Below the pieces are notes generated by a model. It saw nothing but the letters and a program-made list of their open reading frames with translations. It made no database searches and was not told the origin of the DNA. Positions 42,590 to 55,069 of a DNA stretch of 64,000 nucleotides are shown in pieces (position 1 is the first letter of the stretch; the number at the start of each line of letters is the position of its first letter). The stretch covers positions 77,545,541-77,609,540 of the forward strand of contig OZ024743.1 in the NCBI GenBank assembly GCA_964016885.1. Direction: 5' to 3'. The translations under genes were made by a program, and so were the position numbers. This DNA comes from Eledone cirrhosa (lineage: Eukaryota; Mollusca; Cephalopoda; Octopoda; Eledonidae).

Positions 42590-43385
42590 CAAAATCACAC
42601 CTCTTCATCACCTCTGATGCCACTCCATCTTCTCCATGAGCCTTGCCCTCCTTGATCTTCTTCTTGGCTCTCTGAAGCTCCTCTCTGGTGAAGGGCTCTG
42701 TCTCAACATCCAGTTCCTCAAACAGCCGCCTGATCTCCCCAGTGCTCTGGGCTGTGGAGGGTGGCTCTCCTAGTAGGGTCCTAAAATGGTCTAGCCATTT
42801 CATCTTCCTATCCTCGGGCCCCGTTCCCTGGATCTGACTCGAACACCTTTTCTTCCTCCCTGTGATCTCGTTGATGATCATCCAGCTCTCCTTACATCCA
42901 GATCTGTCAACCGCTCTCTCCACACTTCTGATCTTCTCTATCAGTGCCTCCTCTCTGACCTCAGTGTAAGCGGTACAGAGCTCTTCCCTCATCACCTCCA
43001 CAGTCTCCATCCTCTCCTCCGTAGGATCAGCATAGAATTAGTCCCTGGCAGCTTTCAGGTGTTCTCTGGCTGCACACACTTTTGGGTTTGCCGAACTGAC
43101 GTGCTTCCCTTTGTTCTTTTTCCTCGGCACCAGGGTTTCACTTGCTTTCGCCACTGCATTGGTGAAGTGCCCGTACCTCCTCGTTACACTCTCCTCAGTC
43201 CATCCAATCTCTCTCTCCTCTGACTCTCCACACAGAGCACTAAACCTGTTTCTCACTTCCACTGTGAACCTCTCCTGTAGCTTATCATCTTCCTTGAAAG
43301 CTCCCCAGTCATAGATTGTTCTCCGGGGCTGAGCCTTGCTCTTTCTTAAGCTCACGCGGACCTCACTCATAACAAGCCGGGGTTC
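42590..43385 (-). pseudogene. RTE-like LINE, end of endonuclease and linker (inverted segment)
   Basis: Read leftward from about 43385: PRLVMSEVRVSLRKSKAQPR (end of the endonuclease, R-L-V), TIYDWGAFKEDDKLQERFTV, SETLVPRKKNKGKH, a single TAA near 43036 in otherwise continuous frame, then KESWMIINEITGRKK, WLDHFRTLLGE and [20 protein letters not shown], the start of the RT. The rest of the RT is on the other strand. Cannot be expressed as is. Confidence 0.85.
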
Positions 43386-43391
43386 TGTAAC

Positions 43392-44772
43392 GGGGCACTG
43401 GAGAAAGGAGTTGCCCCGAATCAGTGGAGGATCAGTAACATCGTCCCAGTGCCAAAGAAGGGAGATCTCTCTAACACCAACAACTACCGGGGGATCTCAC
43501 TGACGTCACTTGTGGCAAAGACCCTCAACAGGATGATTCTTAACAGGATCCAGCCTGAGATGGATAAGAAGCTCAGGGACAACCAGAACGGCTTCAGAGA
43601 GGGTAGATCAACGACCAGTCACATCCTGATGCTGAGGAGGATATTAGAGGGAGCTAGAGCAAAGTGCCTTCCTGCGGTCATGGTTTTCATTGACTTTAGG
43701 AAGGCCTTTGATTCTGTGGACCGTTACTGCCTGATGAAGATCTTACAGGCTTATGGAATCCCCAAGAGGATAGTGGACCTGATATCACTGCTCTACACCA
43801 ACACCAAAGCTCAAGTCATTACACCTGATGGGATGACAGAGTTCTTTGAGATACTGGCTGGAATGCTCCAGGGAGATACATTGGCTCCCTACCTTTTTAT
43901 CATCGTAGTGGACTATTGTATGCGCCTTGCACTGGAGAAACACCAGGACTCTGGCTTTACTGTAGCACCGGCTCAGAGCAGGAGAGTTGGGGCGAAAAAG
44001 GTATCGGATGCTGAATTTGCCGACGACATAGTTTTGGTGACAAATACAGTGAAGGAGGCAGAGGATTTGATGCGGGAGGTTGAGACTGTGTCGATGAGTG
44101 TGGGGCTGAGAATGAATGCGACTAAAACAAAATATCTGGTAGAGAATGTTGAGAAGCCAGAGGGGATCACTAATGTAGGCGGGAAGCCGCTGGAATTGGT
44201 TGAGGACTTCCTGTATTTGGAAGCAAAGATTGGGACTACGGAGGATGATGTGGTTGAGAGGAAGAGCAAGGCCTGGGCGGCGTGCCACAGCTTGAGATCG
44301 GTGTGGAAGTCGGACCTTCGTAGAGACCTGAAAATCCGCCTCTTCATTGCTGTAGTGGAGTCTGTGCTGCTGTATGGGTCTGAGACTTGGACACTGACCA
44401 AGAAACTCACTCAGATGGTGGATGGGTGCTACACAAGAATGCTGAGGATGGCTCTGAACATTAATCAGTATACACTGAGGATGAAAAACTCAGAGCTGTA
44501 TGGGAGCATCCCAAAAGTCAGCTCAACAGTGACACAGAGGAGACTGAGGTTGGCTGGACATGCTCACCGACATCCAGAGTTGACATTGCACTCGGTCCTC
44601 CTTTGGGAGACCCTACATGGACACACTAGAAGAGGAAGACCAAGGTTAACATATGTTGATGCCCTAAGGACAGACACTGGTCTGTTGGAGATGCAGGATA
44701 TGGCAGCGATAATGAGGGACAGAGACCGCTGGAGAGAACTCGTCCATGGATCTCGGGAATTTTACCCGCCTT

Positions 44773-44774
<2 letters not shown>
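43392..44774 (+). CDS. RTE-like LINE reverse transcriptase (partial ORF)
   Basis: About 460 open codons. VPVPKKGDLSNTNNYRGISL, NQNGFREGRSTTSHI, motif A VFIDFRKAFDSVDR (about residues 79-92 from 43449), motif B GMLQGDTLAPYLFIIVVDY, motif C EFADDIVLV, LLYGSETWTLTKKL, RRLRLAGHAHRHPE, TRRGRPRLTYVD and RDRDRWRELV before TAG at 44772. GDTLAPYLFI is typical of the RTE clade. All RT catalytic aspartates are present. The true N-terminus lies in the inverted segment, so no natural start exists. No 3' UTR: (TA)n begins at the stop codon, unusual unless the element's own tail is TA-rich. Confidence 0.9.
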
Positions 44775-44820
<46 letters not shown>

Positions 44821-47800
44821 ATAACAGATTAAAGTTTAAGCAAAGAATCGCTGCTTTCACCCTTAACGGGATCTTCTGAAGCTAAAAAAAAATCAATCTG
44901 TGAATGCAGAAGTAAATATTTCGAAAAACGTTGCAACCGAAGGAAAACAGGAAGACGATACTTTGGTTCGTGAAGACGTTCCCTGGCAATGAACGGAAAA
45001 TAGCGAAGATAATACGTTAGCAATGAGAACAATATTTGTCATAATGTTGTAATGCAGACAGCTAGACATACAGACAGATCTTATAAGGGCTCGACGTTAT
45101 AGCTATGTATCTATCTAAAAGGACAGACTAAGAAAGACAGAGAGATCGCTAACCGGCGCCTAATGCGGTCCATAGGGCATTGAAAATGTGAAATATTTTC
45201 TGCTCAAAATCATTCACACGACCATAAGTATTACATGTGTAAAGTTTGAAAAAAACCGGTTGGGTGGTTCTCGAGTTTTAGGGAGTCAGACAGACAGACA
45301 TTCTCTGTTTTAGATATATTTATAACTAACAGTGGTACCCGGCGTTGCATGGGATAAGGTATTTTGGAACGCGGGCAGCCAACAGACCTAATCGTGGAAA
45401 AACTGCATGCCTGGACAATATGTAAAGAAAATAAACCGAATACTCTGATGGCTGGATAATCTTTAAGATTTTCCTCTATGAAGCAAGAAAAATGTAGGTT
45501 TTCACCTAATGCGGGCCCTAGGGGATCAAAAAGTTGGATTTTCTTTACTCACGGTATGAAGAAGAGACTGACTAATACATAGTTACAATTTCAAGGAAAT
45601 CGATCTGACGTAACGCCTCAAAAAACCCCTAAAAAGCTGAAAAAACCATAGTTTTTCACCTAATGCGGGCCCTAGGTATTCAAAAAGTTGGATTTTCTTT
45701 AATCGCGGTATGAAGAAGAGACTGACTAATACATAGTTACAATTTCAAGGAAATCGATCTGACGTAACGCCTCAAAAAACCTGACTTTTATGTGCATTAC
45801 ACTCCCTGAAACATAAGTAATACACATGTAAAGTTTGAAAAAAATCGGTCGGATACATCTCGAGTTTTAGGGATTCAAACTCTCTCTCTCTCTCACACAC
45901 ACACATACTCAATTTTATATATACAGATAGTAGTTAATATTTGTATTTGTTTTTGTATCAACAGAGGTCACCAATATAGCAGGCATTTAATAGCCACCAG
46001 TTTAGCTATTAAATAATATTATGCCATGTAATAATAACATCAACGACAATAATAATAATAATGATGTATTTTGTTGTAACAGGAAAGGTATGGTTTGTTA
46101 TATAAATAAATGTAAGTTGAATTGAGGTTCGGCTGTAAGTCTCAGATTCTGTTGCTGCAGTGATAATAACTCTGGAAAGGATCTTTCCATATCACATTTA
46201 AAGGCAATGGCTGTGGTAAATAGGATCACAAGATTTTACAATGTTTTTACATAATTTATTTACAAACCGATTACAAAGATTGAGCTGGGTTGAGCTGGCA
46301 TGCCAAAACAAATGAATAAACAAATTAAGAGTTTAGAAGGTACGGTCAACTGGCTGAAATGCTGACCAGGCCGCAGTTATGTTGTTGTCGTTACACATTG
46401 GCTAGTGGTTGCGGGGCAAAAGAAAAATGGTTGTTTACCTTTCCACAGTTGAAGCAACAAGAGATATAATTTATCGAAAGTAGCGAGACAGTCTCAGTTT
46501 AGGCGGAAGTTGAAAACACATATCCGTGCCCGGATCACGATTGGCCTGACTTGGCCTATCAATGCGCCAAAGGAAAGTAGTTTGCTACAGTCTGTTTACT
46601 TATTTCATCAGATTTTTCTACTTTTAAACTTCACACCACGGGTGTGAATAACTAGTAATCGTTTGGTACACGCGATGATCCGATGACTATGACGGCCTTC
46701 CCGCCTGCACGCCCAGCGCTTGAGTAGATCAACCTTCCTAGAGTGCTTGGAAAAATAAACTTCTCTTTCTTTCTGTAAACGAAAATACTTGGAACGGCTG
46801 ACACCCTCTTGGGCCCTGGGCGAGCTTGGAATCCACCGCGTCACCGGTTATTGACCACCAAACAGCACTCTTAATTTTTAAGCTTAATCTTTAGTCCTAA
46901 ATTTAAATTCTACCCTAAAAATGTATCATGAATATCAAAAGTATATTTAACTTTTACATAAATGCCTCCTTCTACTAGTCCTTTAAATAAATCCCCCACT
47001 AGCGTGAATAACTAGTAATCGTTTGGTATACGCGATTATCAGCCGACGGTGACGGACTTCCCGCTAGCACATCCGGCGCTTGAGTCGGCTAACCTTCCTG
47101 GAGTGCTTGGAAAAATAAATGTATATTTCTTTCGGTAGACGAAAATACTCGGAACGGTTGACACGCCATTGGGCCCTTGGTGGGCTGGGAGTCGGTCACG
47201 TCACTGTTATTGACCGCCAAACGGTACTCTTAAATTTGGGCTTAATCTTACTTTTTTAATCTTAACTTTATATTCTACCCTGAAACCTTATTATGACTAT
47301 CAATAATACATTTAACCGTTTCATAAATGCTTCCTTCTGCAAATTCTTTAACTAAATCTCCCAATTTTTTACCTAAACCTTACTTTAGGCGGTCATTAAC
47401 CTACACTACGTATCACCTGATATCACTCCTACTCTTCTATCCCCTATATCTATATTTATAACCGGGTATTCCCCAACCGTTTTATCTATTTTTTTATTTG
47501 CTACACCTTGATCTATATTTTATTTCTTCTGTATTTTGATTTCTTTGTATGTCATTAACATATTGTATTTTATATGTCATCAACATACACTACGTATCAC
47601 CTCATACCACTTCTACTCTTCAATCTTTTATATCTATATTTAAAACCAAGTATTCCCCACCAACCGTGTTATCTATAGCTAATTTGCTACACATTGATCT
47701 GTATTTTATTTCTTCTGTATTTTGATTTCTTCGATATGTTCTTATTTACTTCCATTTTTACTCCCACAATTACCACCCTGGGTATGACAGCATTTTATTC

Positions 47801-48166
47801 CTTTAATTCTCCTCATATACTTATGCTTTTACTCATCTGTTACCTAAAATTAGCACACGAGACTAGAATATTCGTTTCTGTACCCTTTATATCTGTTTAT
47901 CTTTAATTACTCCCCCTACCCACACAGGACTCACACTGCATATAAATTCAAATAACCCGGACTAACTTGGGATTGAATATAGTCTTTTAGCTGATTTATA
48001 GTAATGACTAGCAGAATGGCCGGGCGTTGCTCGGGATTCTAAACATAGATTGGCATGTTTATCCCTCTTTTCTGAAACAGTACAGGCATGACCTAAAAGC
48101 AGGACGAAATACACTAAGACTAACAGGTAGAGTAATGAGTAAATTCGTCAATGATGCATGTGATTT

Positions 48167-48579
48167 CCGAACCGTTGACTATGTAATTACTGGCCTTGTG
48201 CCAAAAGTAGTGGGACTTTTTGGGTGGCATATCGTCAGGAACAATGACGATAGGCCGCCTGTGCTTTCGTGAAATAAATACGTTTGTTTATATTTTGTTT
48301 TTGTGTATGCAAAAATATCTGTACACGAATATATATATATCTAGGAGCAGTTTAGGTATGATACATGTTATTACTAATTATATCTAAATGTTTCTTCTCT
48401 CTTCATAATGTATTTTTAACTCTGATACTGGTCCAGTCTGATTCAACCGGATTGGTCTGTCCCAGTCATTCATTGAGCAACATCGGTAAGGTTGGCACCA
48501 TTAACTCACGGTTGGGTGTGGATGCATTCATGTATATGTGTGTGTCCGCATGTATCTGTGTGTTTCTAAATATATTATA

Positions 48580-48626
<47 letters not shown>

Positions 48627-48785
48627 GTGTACAGATATTTTTGCATACACAAAAACAAAATATAAACAAACGTATTTATTTCACGAAAGCACAGTCGGCC
48701 TATCGTCATTGTTCCTGACGATATGCCACCCAAAAAGTCCCACTACTTTTGGCACAAGGCCAGTAATTACATAGTCAACGGTTCG

Positions 48786-48788
<3 letters not shown>
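48167..48788. repeat. Inverted repeat in unit B, about 165-bp arms, 290-base spacer
   Basis: 48167-48334 (TCCGAACCGTTGACTATG to GTACACGAATATA) mirrors 48623-48788. The spacer has unique sequence (CTAGGAGCAGTTTAGGTATG, GTTGGCACCATTAACTCACG) not present in unit A. Same structure at 58415-59032 in B'. Beyond the right arm are two TA blocks separated by TTCGGA, and the tail cassette. Confidence 0.92.
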
Positions 48789-48847
<59 letters not shown>

Positions 48848-48848
48848 G

Positions 48849-48909
<61 letters not shown>

Positions 48910-48960
48910 TATATATTTGCCGTCCAGACCCATGCTAGCGTGGAAGATGAACGTTAAACA

Positions 48961-48995
<35 letters not shown>

Positions 48996-51900
48996 ATATA
49001 TATATATATAAAAAGATAACAGATTAAAGTTTAAGCAAAGAATCGCTGCTTTCACCCTTAACGGGATCTTCTGAAACTAAAAAAAAATCAATCTGTGAAT
49101 TCAGAAGTAAATATTTCGAAAAACGTTGCAACCGAAGGAAAACAGGAAGACGATACTTTGGTTCGTGAAGACGTTCCCTGGCAATGAACGGAAAATAGCG
49201 AAGATAATACGTCAGCAATGAGAACAATATTTGTCATAATGTTGTAATGCAGACAGCTAGACATACAGACAGATCTTATAAGGGCGCGACGTTATAGCTA
49301 TGTATCTATCTAAAAGGACAGACTAAGAAAGACAGAGAGATCGCTAACCGGCGCCCAATGCGGTCCATAGTGCATTGAAAATTTGAAATATTTTCTGCTC
49401 AAAATCACTCACACGACCATAAGTATTACATGTGTAAAGTTTGAAAAAAACCGGTTGGGTGGTTCTCGAGTTTTAGGGAGTCAGACAGACAGACATTCTC
49501 TGTTTTAGATATATTTATAACTAGCAGTGGTACCCGGCGTTGCATGGGATAAGGTATTTTGGAACGCGGGCAGCCAACAGACCTAATCGTGGAAAAACTG
49601 CATGCCCGGACAATATGTAAAGAAAATAAACCGAATACTCTGATGGCTGGATAATCTTTAAGATTTTCCTCTATGAAGCAGGAAAAATGCAGGTTTTCAC
49701 CTAGGGGATCAAGAAAATGAATTTGTTTATGTGCATAATATGCCTTGAAAATTTGGGGAAAATCGGTTAGACGTAACGCCTCAAGAAAGCCCTAAAAAGA
49801 TTTTTAAAATGAAGTTTTTCACCTAATGCGGGCCCTAGGAATCAAAAAGTTGGATTTTCTTTACTCACGGTATGAAGAAGAGACTGACTAATACATAGTT
49901 ACAATTTCAAGGAAATCGATCTGACGTAACGCCTCAAAAAAGCCCTAAAAAGCTAAAAAAATGAAGTTTTTCACCTAATGCGGGCCCTAGGGAATCAAAA
50001 AGTTGGATTTTCTTTACTCACGGTATGAAGAAGAGACTGACTAATACATAGTTACAATTTCAAGGAAATCGATCTGACGTAACGCCTCAAAAAAGCCCTA
50101 AAAAGCTAAAAAAATGAAGTTTTTCACCTAATGCGGGCCCTTGGGAATCAAAAAGTTGGATTTTCTTTACTCACGGTATGAAGAAGAGACTGACTAATAC
50201 ATAGTTACAATTTCAAGGAAATCGATCTGACGTAACGCCTCAAAAAACCCCTAAAAAGCTGAAAAAACCGCAGTTTTTCACCTAATGCGGGCCCTAGGTA
50301 TTCAAAAAGTTGAATTAAATATATAGCTATTAAATAATATTATGCCATGTAATAATAACATCAACGACAATAATAATAATAATGATGTATCTTGTTGTAA
50401 CAGGGAAGGTATGGTTTGTTATATCAATAAATGTAAGTTGAATTGAGGTTCGGCTGTAAGTCTCAGGTTCTGTTGTTGCAGTGATAATAACTCTGGAAAG
50501 GATCTTTCCATATCACATTTAAAGGCAATGGCTGTGGTAAATAGGATCACAAGATTTTACAATGTTTTTACATAATTTATTTACAAACCGATTACAAAGA
50601 TTGAGCTGGGTTGAGCTGGCATGCCAAAACAAATGAATAAACAAATTAAGAGTTTAGAAGGTACGGTCAACTGGCTGAAATGCTGGCCAGGCTGCAGTTA
50701 TGTTGTTGTCGTTACACATTGGCTAGTGGTTGCGGGGCAAAAGAAAAATGGTTGTTTACCTTTCCCCAGTTGAAGCAACAAGAGATATAATTTATCGAAA
50801 GTAGCGAGACAGTCTCAGTTTAGGCGGAAGTTGAAAACACATATCCGTGCCCGGATCACGATTGGCCTGACTTGGCCTATCAATGCGCCAAAGGAAAGTA
50901 GTTTGCTACAGTCTGTTTACTTATTTCATCAGATTTTTCTACTTTTAAACTTCACACCACGGGTGTGAATAACTAGTAATCGTTTGGTACACGCGATGAT
51001 CCGATGACTATGACGGCCTTCCCGCCTGCACGCCCAGCGCTTGAGTAGATCAACCTTCCTAGAGTGCTTGGAAAAATAAACTTCTCTTTCTTTCTGTTAA
51101 CGAAAATACTCGGAACGGCTGACACCCTCTTGGGCCCTGGGCGAGCTTGGAATCCGCCGCGTCCCCTGTTATTGACCGCCAAACAGCACTCTTAATTTTT
51201 AAGCTTAATCTTTAGTCCTAAATTTAAATTCTACCCTAAAAATGTATCATGAATATCAAAAGTATATTTAACTTTTACATAAATGCCTCCTTCTACTAGT
51301 CCTTTAAATAAATCCCCCACTAGCGTGAATAACTAGTAATCGTTTGGTATACGCGATTATCAGCCGACGGTGACGGACTTCCCGCTAGCACATCCGGCGC
51401 TTGAGTCGGCTAACCTTCCTGGAGTGCTTGGAAAAATAAATGTATATTTCTTTCGGTAGACGAAAATACTCGGAACGGTTGACACGCCATTGGGCCCTTG
51501 GTGGGCTGGGAGTCGGTCACGTCACTGTTATTGACCGCCAAACGGTACTCTTAAATTTGGGCTTAATCTTACTTTTTTAATCTTAACTTTATATTCTACC
51601 CTGAAACCTTATTATGACTATCAATAATACATTTAACCGTTTCATAAATGCTTCCTTCTGCAAATTCTTTAACTAAATCTCCCAATTTTTAACCTAAACC
51701 TTACTTTAGGCGGTCATTAACCTACACTACGTATCACCTGATATCACTCCTACTCTTCTATCCCCTATATCTATATTTATAACCGGGTATTCCCCAACCG
51801 TTTTATCTATTTTTTTATTTGCTACACCTTGATCTATATTTTATTTCTTCTGTATTTTGATTTCTTTGTATGTCATTAACATATTGTATTTTATATGTCA

Positions 51901-52647
51901 TTAACATACACTACGTATCACCTCATACCACTTCTACTCTTCAATCTTCTATATCTATATTTAAAACCAAGTATTCCCCACCAACCGTGTTATCTATAGT
52001 TAATTTGCTACACCTTGATCTGTATTTTATTTCTTCTGTATTTTGATTTCTTCGATATGTTCTTATTTACTTCCATTTTTACTCCCACAATTACCACCCT
52101 GGGTATGACAGCATTTTATTCCTTTAATTCTCCTCATATACTTATGCTTTTACTCATCTGTTACCTAAAATTAGCACACGAGACTAGAATATTCGTTTCT
52201 GTACCCTTTATATCTGTTTATCTTTAATTACTCTCCCTACCCACACAGGACTTACACTGCATATAAATTCAAATAACCCGGACTAACTTGGGATTGAATA
52301 TAGTCTTTTAGCTGATTTATAGTAATGACTAGCAGAATGGCCGGGCGTTGCTCGAGATTCTAAACATAGATTGGCATGTTTATCCCTCTTTTCTGAAACA
52401 GTACAGGCATGACCTAAAAGCAGGACGAAATACACTAATACTAACAGGTAGAGTAATGAGTAAATTCGTCAATGATACATGTGATTTCCCAACCGTTGAC
52501 TATGTAATTACTGGCCTTGTGCCAAAAGTAGTGGGACTTTTTGGGTGGCATATCGTCAGGAACAATGACGATAGGCCGCCTGTGCTTTCGTGAAATAAAT
52601 ACGTTTGTTTATATTTTGTTTTTGTGTATGCAAAAATATCTGTACAC

Positions 52648-52708
<61 letters not shown>

Positions 52709-52767
52709 CCGTTCAGACCCATGCTAGCGTGGAAGATGAACGTTAAACAATGATGATGATGGTGATG

Positions 52768-52814
<47 letters not shown>

Positions 52815-53610
52815 CAAAATCACACCTCTTCATCACCTCTGATGCCACTCCATCTTCTCCATGAGCCTTGCCCTCCTTGATCTTCTTCTTGGCTCTCTGA
52901 AGCTCCTCTCTGGTGAAGGGCTCTGTCTCAACATCCAGTTCCTCAAACAGCCGCCTGATCTCCCCAGTGCTCTGGGCTGTGGAGGGTGGCTCTCCTAGTA
53001 GGGTCCTAAAATGGTCTAGCCATTTCATCTTCCTATCCTCGGGCCCCGTTCCCTGGATCTGACTCGAACACCTTTTCTTCCTCCCTGTGATCTCGTTGAT
53101 GATCATCCAGCTCTCCTTACATCCAGATCTGTCAACCGCTCTCTCCACACTTCTGATCTTCTCTATCAGTGCCTCCTCTCTGACCTCAGTGTAAGCGGTA
53201 CAGAGCTCTTCCCTCATCACCTCCACAGTCTCCATCCTCTCCTCCGTAGGATCAGCATAGAATTAGTCCCTGGCAGCTTTCAGGTGTTCTCTGGCTGCAC
53301 ACACTTTTGGGTTTGCCGAACTGACGTGCTTCCCTTTGTTCTTTTTCCTCGGCACCAGGGTTTCACTTGCTTTCGCCACTGCATTGGTGAAGTGCCCGTA
53401 CCTCCTCGTTACACTCTCCTCAGTCCATCCAATCTCTCTCTCCTCTGACTCTCCACACAGAGCACTAAACCTGTTTCTCACTTCCACTGTGAACCTCTCC
53501 TGTAGCTTATCATCTTCCTTGAAAGCTCCCCAGTCATAGATTGTTCTCCGGGGCTGAGCCTTGCTCTTTCTTAAGCTCACGCGGACCTCACTCATAACAA
53601 GCCGGGGTTC
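52815..53610 (-). pseudogene. RTE-like LINE inverted segment, duplicate
   Basis: Same as 42590-43385, including the single in-frame TAA (near 53261) and the [10 protein letters not shown] end at the TA repeat. Confidence 0.84.
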
Positions 53611-53616
53611 TGTAAC

Positions 53617-54957
53617 GGGGCACTGGAGAAAGGAGTTGCCCCGAATCAGTGGAGGATCAGTAACATCGTCCCAGTGCCAAAGAAGGGAGATCTCTCTAAC
53701 ACCAACAACTACCGGGGGATCTCACTGACGTCACTTGTGGCAAAGACCCTCAACAGGATGATTCTTAACAGGATCCAGCCTGAGATGGATAAGAAGCTCA
53801 GGGACAACCAGAACGGCTTCAGAGAGGGTAGATCAACGACCAGTCACATCCTGATGCTGAGGAGGATATTAGAGGGAGCTAGAGCAAAGTGCCTTCCTGC
53901 GGTCATGGTTTTCATTGACTTTAGGAAGGCCTTTGATTCTGTGGACCGTTACTGCCTGATGAAGATCTTACAGGCTTATGGAATCCCCAAGAGGATAGTG
54001 GACCTGATATCACTGCTCTACACCAACACCAAAGCTCAAGTCATTACACCTGATGGGATGACAGAGTTCTTTGAGATACTGGCTGGAATGCTCCAGGGAG
54101 ATACATTGGCTCCCTACCTTTTTATCATCGTAGTGGACTATTGTATGCGCCTTGCACTGGAGAAACACCAGGACTCTGGCTTTACTGTAGCACCGGCTCA
54201 GAGCAGGAGAGTTGGGGCGAAAAAGGTATCGGATGCTGAATTTGCCGACGACATAGTTTTGGTGACAAATACAGTGAAGGAGGCAGAGGATTTGATGCGG
54301 GAGGTTGAGACTGTGTCGATGAGTGTGGGGCTGAGAATGAATGCGACTAAAACAAAATATCTGGTAGAGAATGTTGAGAAGCCAGAGGGGATCACTAATG
54401 TAGGCGGGAAGCCGCTGGAATTGGTTGAGGACTTCCTGTATTTGGAAGCAAAGATTGGGAATACGGAGGATGATGTGGTTGAGAGGAAGAGCAAGGCCTG
54501 GGCGGCGTGCCACAGCTTGAGATCGGTGTGGAAGTCGGACCTTCGTAGAGACCTGAAAATCCGCCTCTTCATTGCTGTAGTGGAGTCTGTGCTGCTGTAT
54601 GGGTCTGAGACTTGGACACTGACCAAGAAACTCACTCAGATGGTGGATGGGTGCTACACAAGAATGCTGAGGATGGCTCTGAACATTAATCAGTATACAC
54701 TGAGGATGAAAAACTCAGAGCTGTATGGGAGCATCCCAAAAGTCAGCTCAACAGTGACACAGAGGAGACTGAGGTTGGCTGGACATGCTCACCGACATCC
54801 AGAGTTGACATTGCACTCGGTCCTCCTTTGGGAGACCCTACATGGACACACTAGAAGAGGAAGACCAAGGTTAACATATGTTGATGCCCTAAGGACAGAC
54901 ACTGGTCTGTTGGAGATGCAGGATATGGCAGCGATAATGAGGGACAGAGACCGCTGA
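53617..54957 (+). pseudogene. RTE-like LINE RT, duplicate, truncated by a stop
   Basis: Identical in motifs to 43392-44774 (FIDFRKAFDSVDR, MLQGDTLAPYLF, FADDIVLV). A TGG to TGA change at about 54955 removes the last 14 codons of the frame. The change is private to this copy and therefore postdates the duplication. Confidence 0.88.
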
Positions 54958-54997
54958 AGAGAACTCGTCCATGGATCTCGGGAATTTTACCCGCCTT

Positions 54998-55069
<72 letters not shown>

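Larger units (their letters stand above)
42588..44774 (+). mobile_element. RTE-like LINE with inverted 5' part
   Basis: The left 0.8 kb (42588-43385) is coding on the minus strand, and the right 1.4 kb (43392-44774) is coding on the plus strand. Together they form one LINE protein: the minus part ends EVMKRCDFA, the plus part begins CNGALEKGVAPNQW, normally separated by only a few residues. This is the arrangement of a 5' inversion by twin priming. (TA)n flanks both ends, hiding any target-site duplication. Near-identical copy at 52811-54999. Confidence 0.9.
38872..49017. repeat. Segmental duplication copy 1 (units A and B)
   Basis: Unit A (38878-44821, including a 2.2-kb LINE) and unit B (44822-49017) both start AACAGATTAAAGTTTAAGCA after (TA)n and share most of their sequence. 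The whole A-B block of about 10.15 kb returns at 49018-59297 as A'-B'. A and A' share private features (the LINE, GAATTAAATATATAGC at 40022/50320), and B and B' share others (ACTCTCTCTCTC near 45880/56127, the inverted repeat at 48.2/58.4 kb). The order is therefore duplication of a diverged dimer, not independent monomers. Confidence 0.93.
52811..54999 (+). mobile_element. RTE-like LINE with inverted 5' part, duplicate
   Basis: Same two segments and same junction as 42588-44774, so it arose by duplication of the region, not by a new insertion. Differences noted: GGGAATACGG for GGGACTACGG near 54456, and TGG to TGA near 54955. Confidence 0.92.

Noticed and set aside
44822..44905. Array-unit start read on the minus strand (CAGAAGATCCCGTTAAGGGT, then GAAAG) as hammerhead
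   Set aside because: Only U4 differs in the core and a CCC/GGG helix II exists, but helix III does not pair and helix I is weak. Kept as a remote possibility only.
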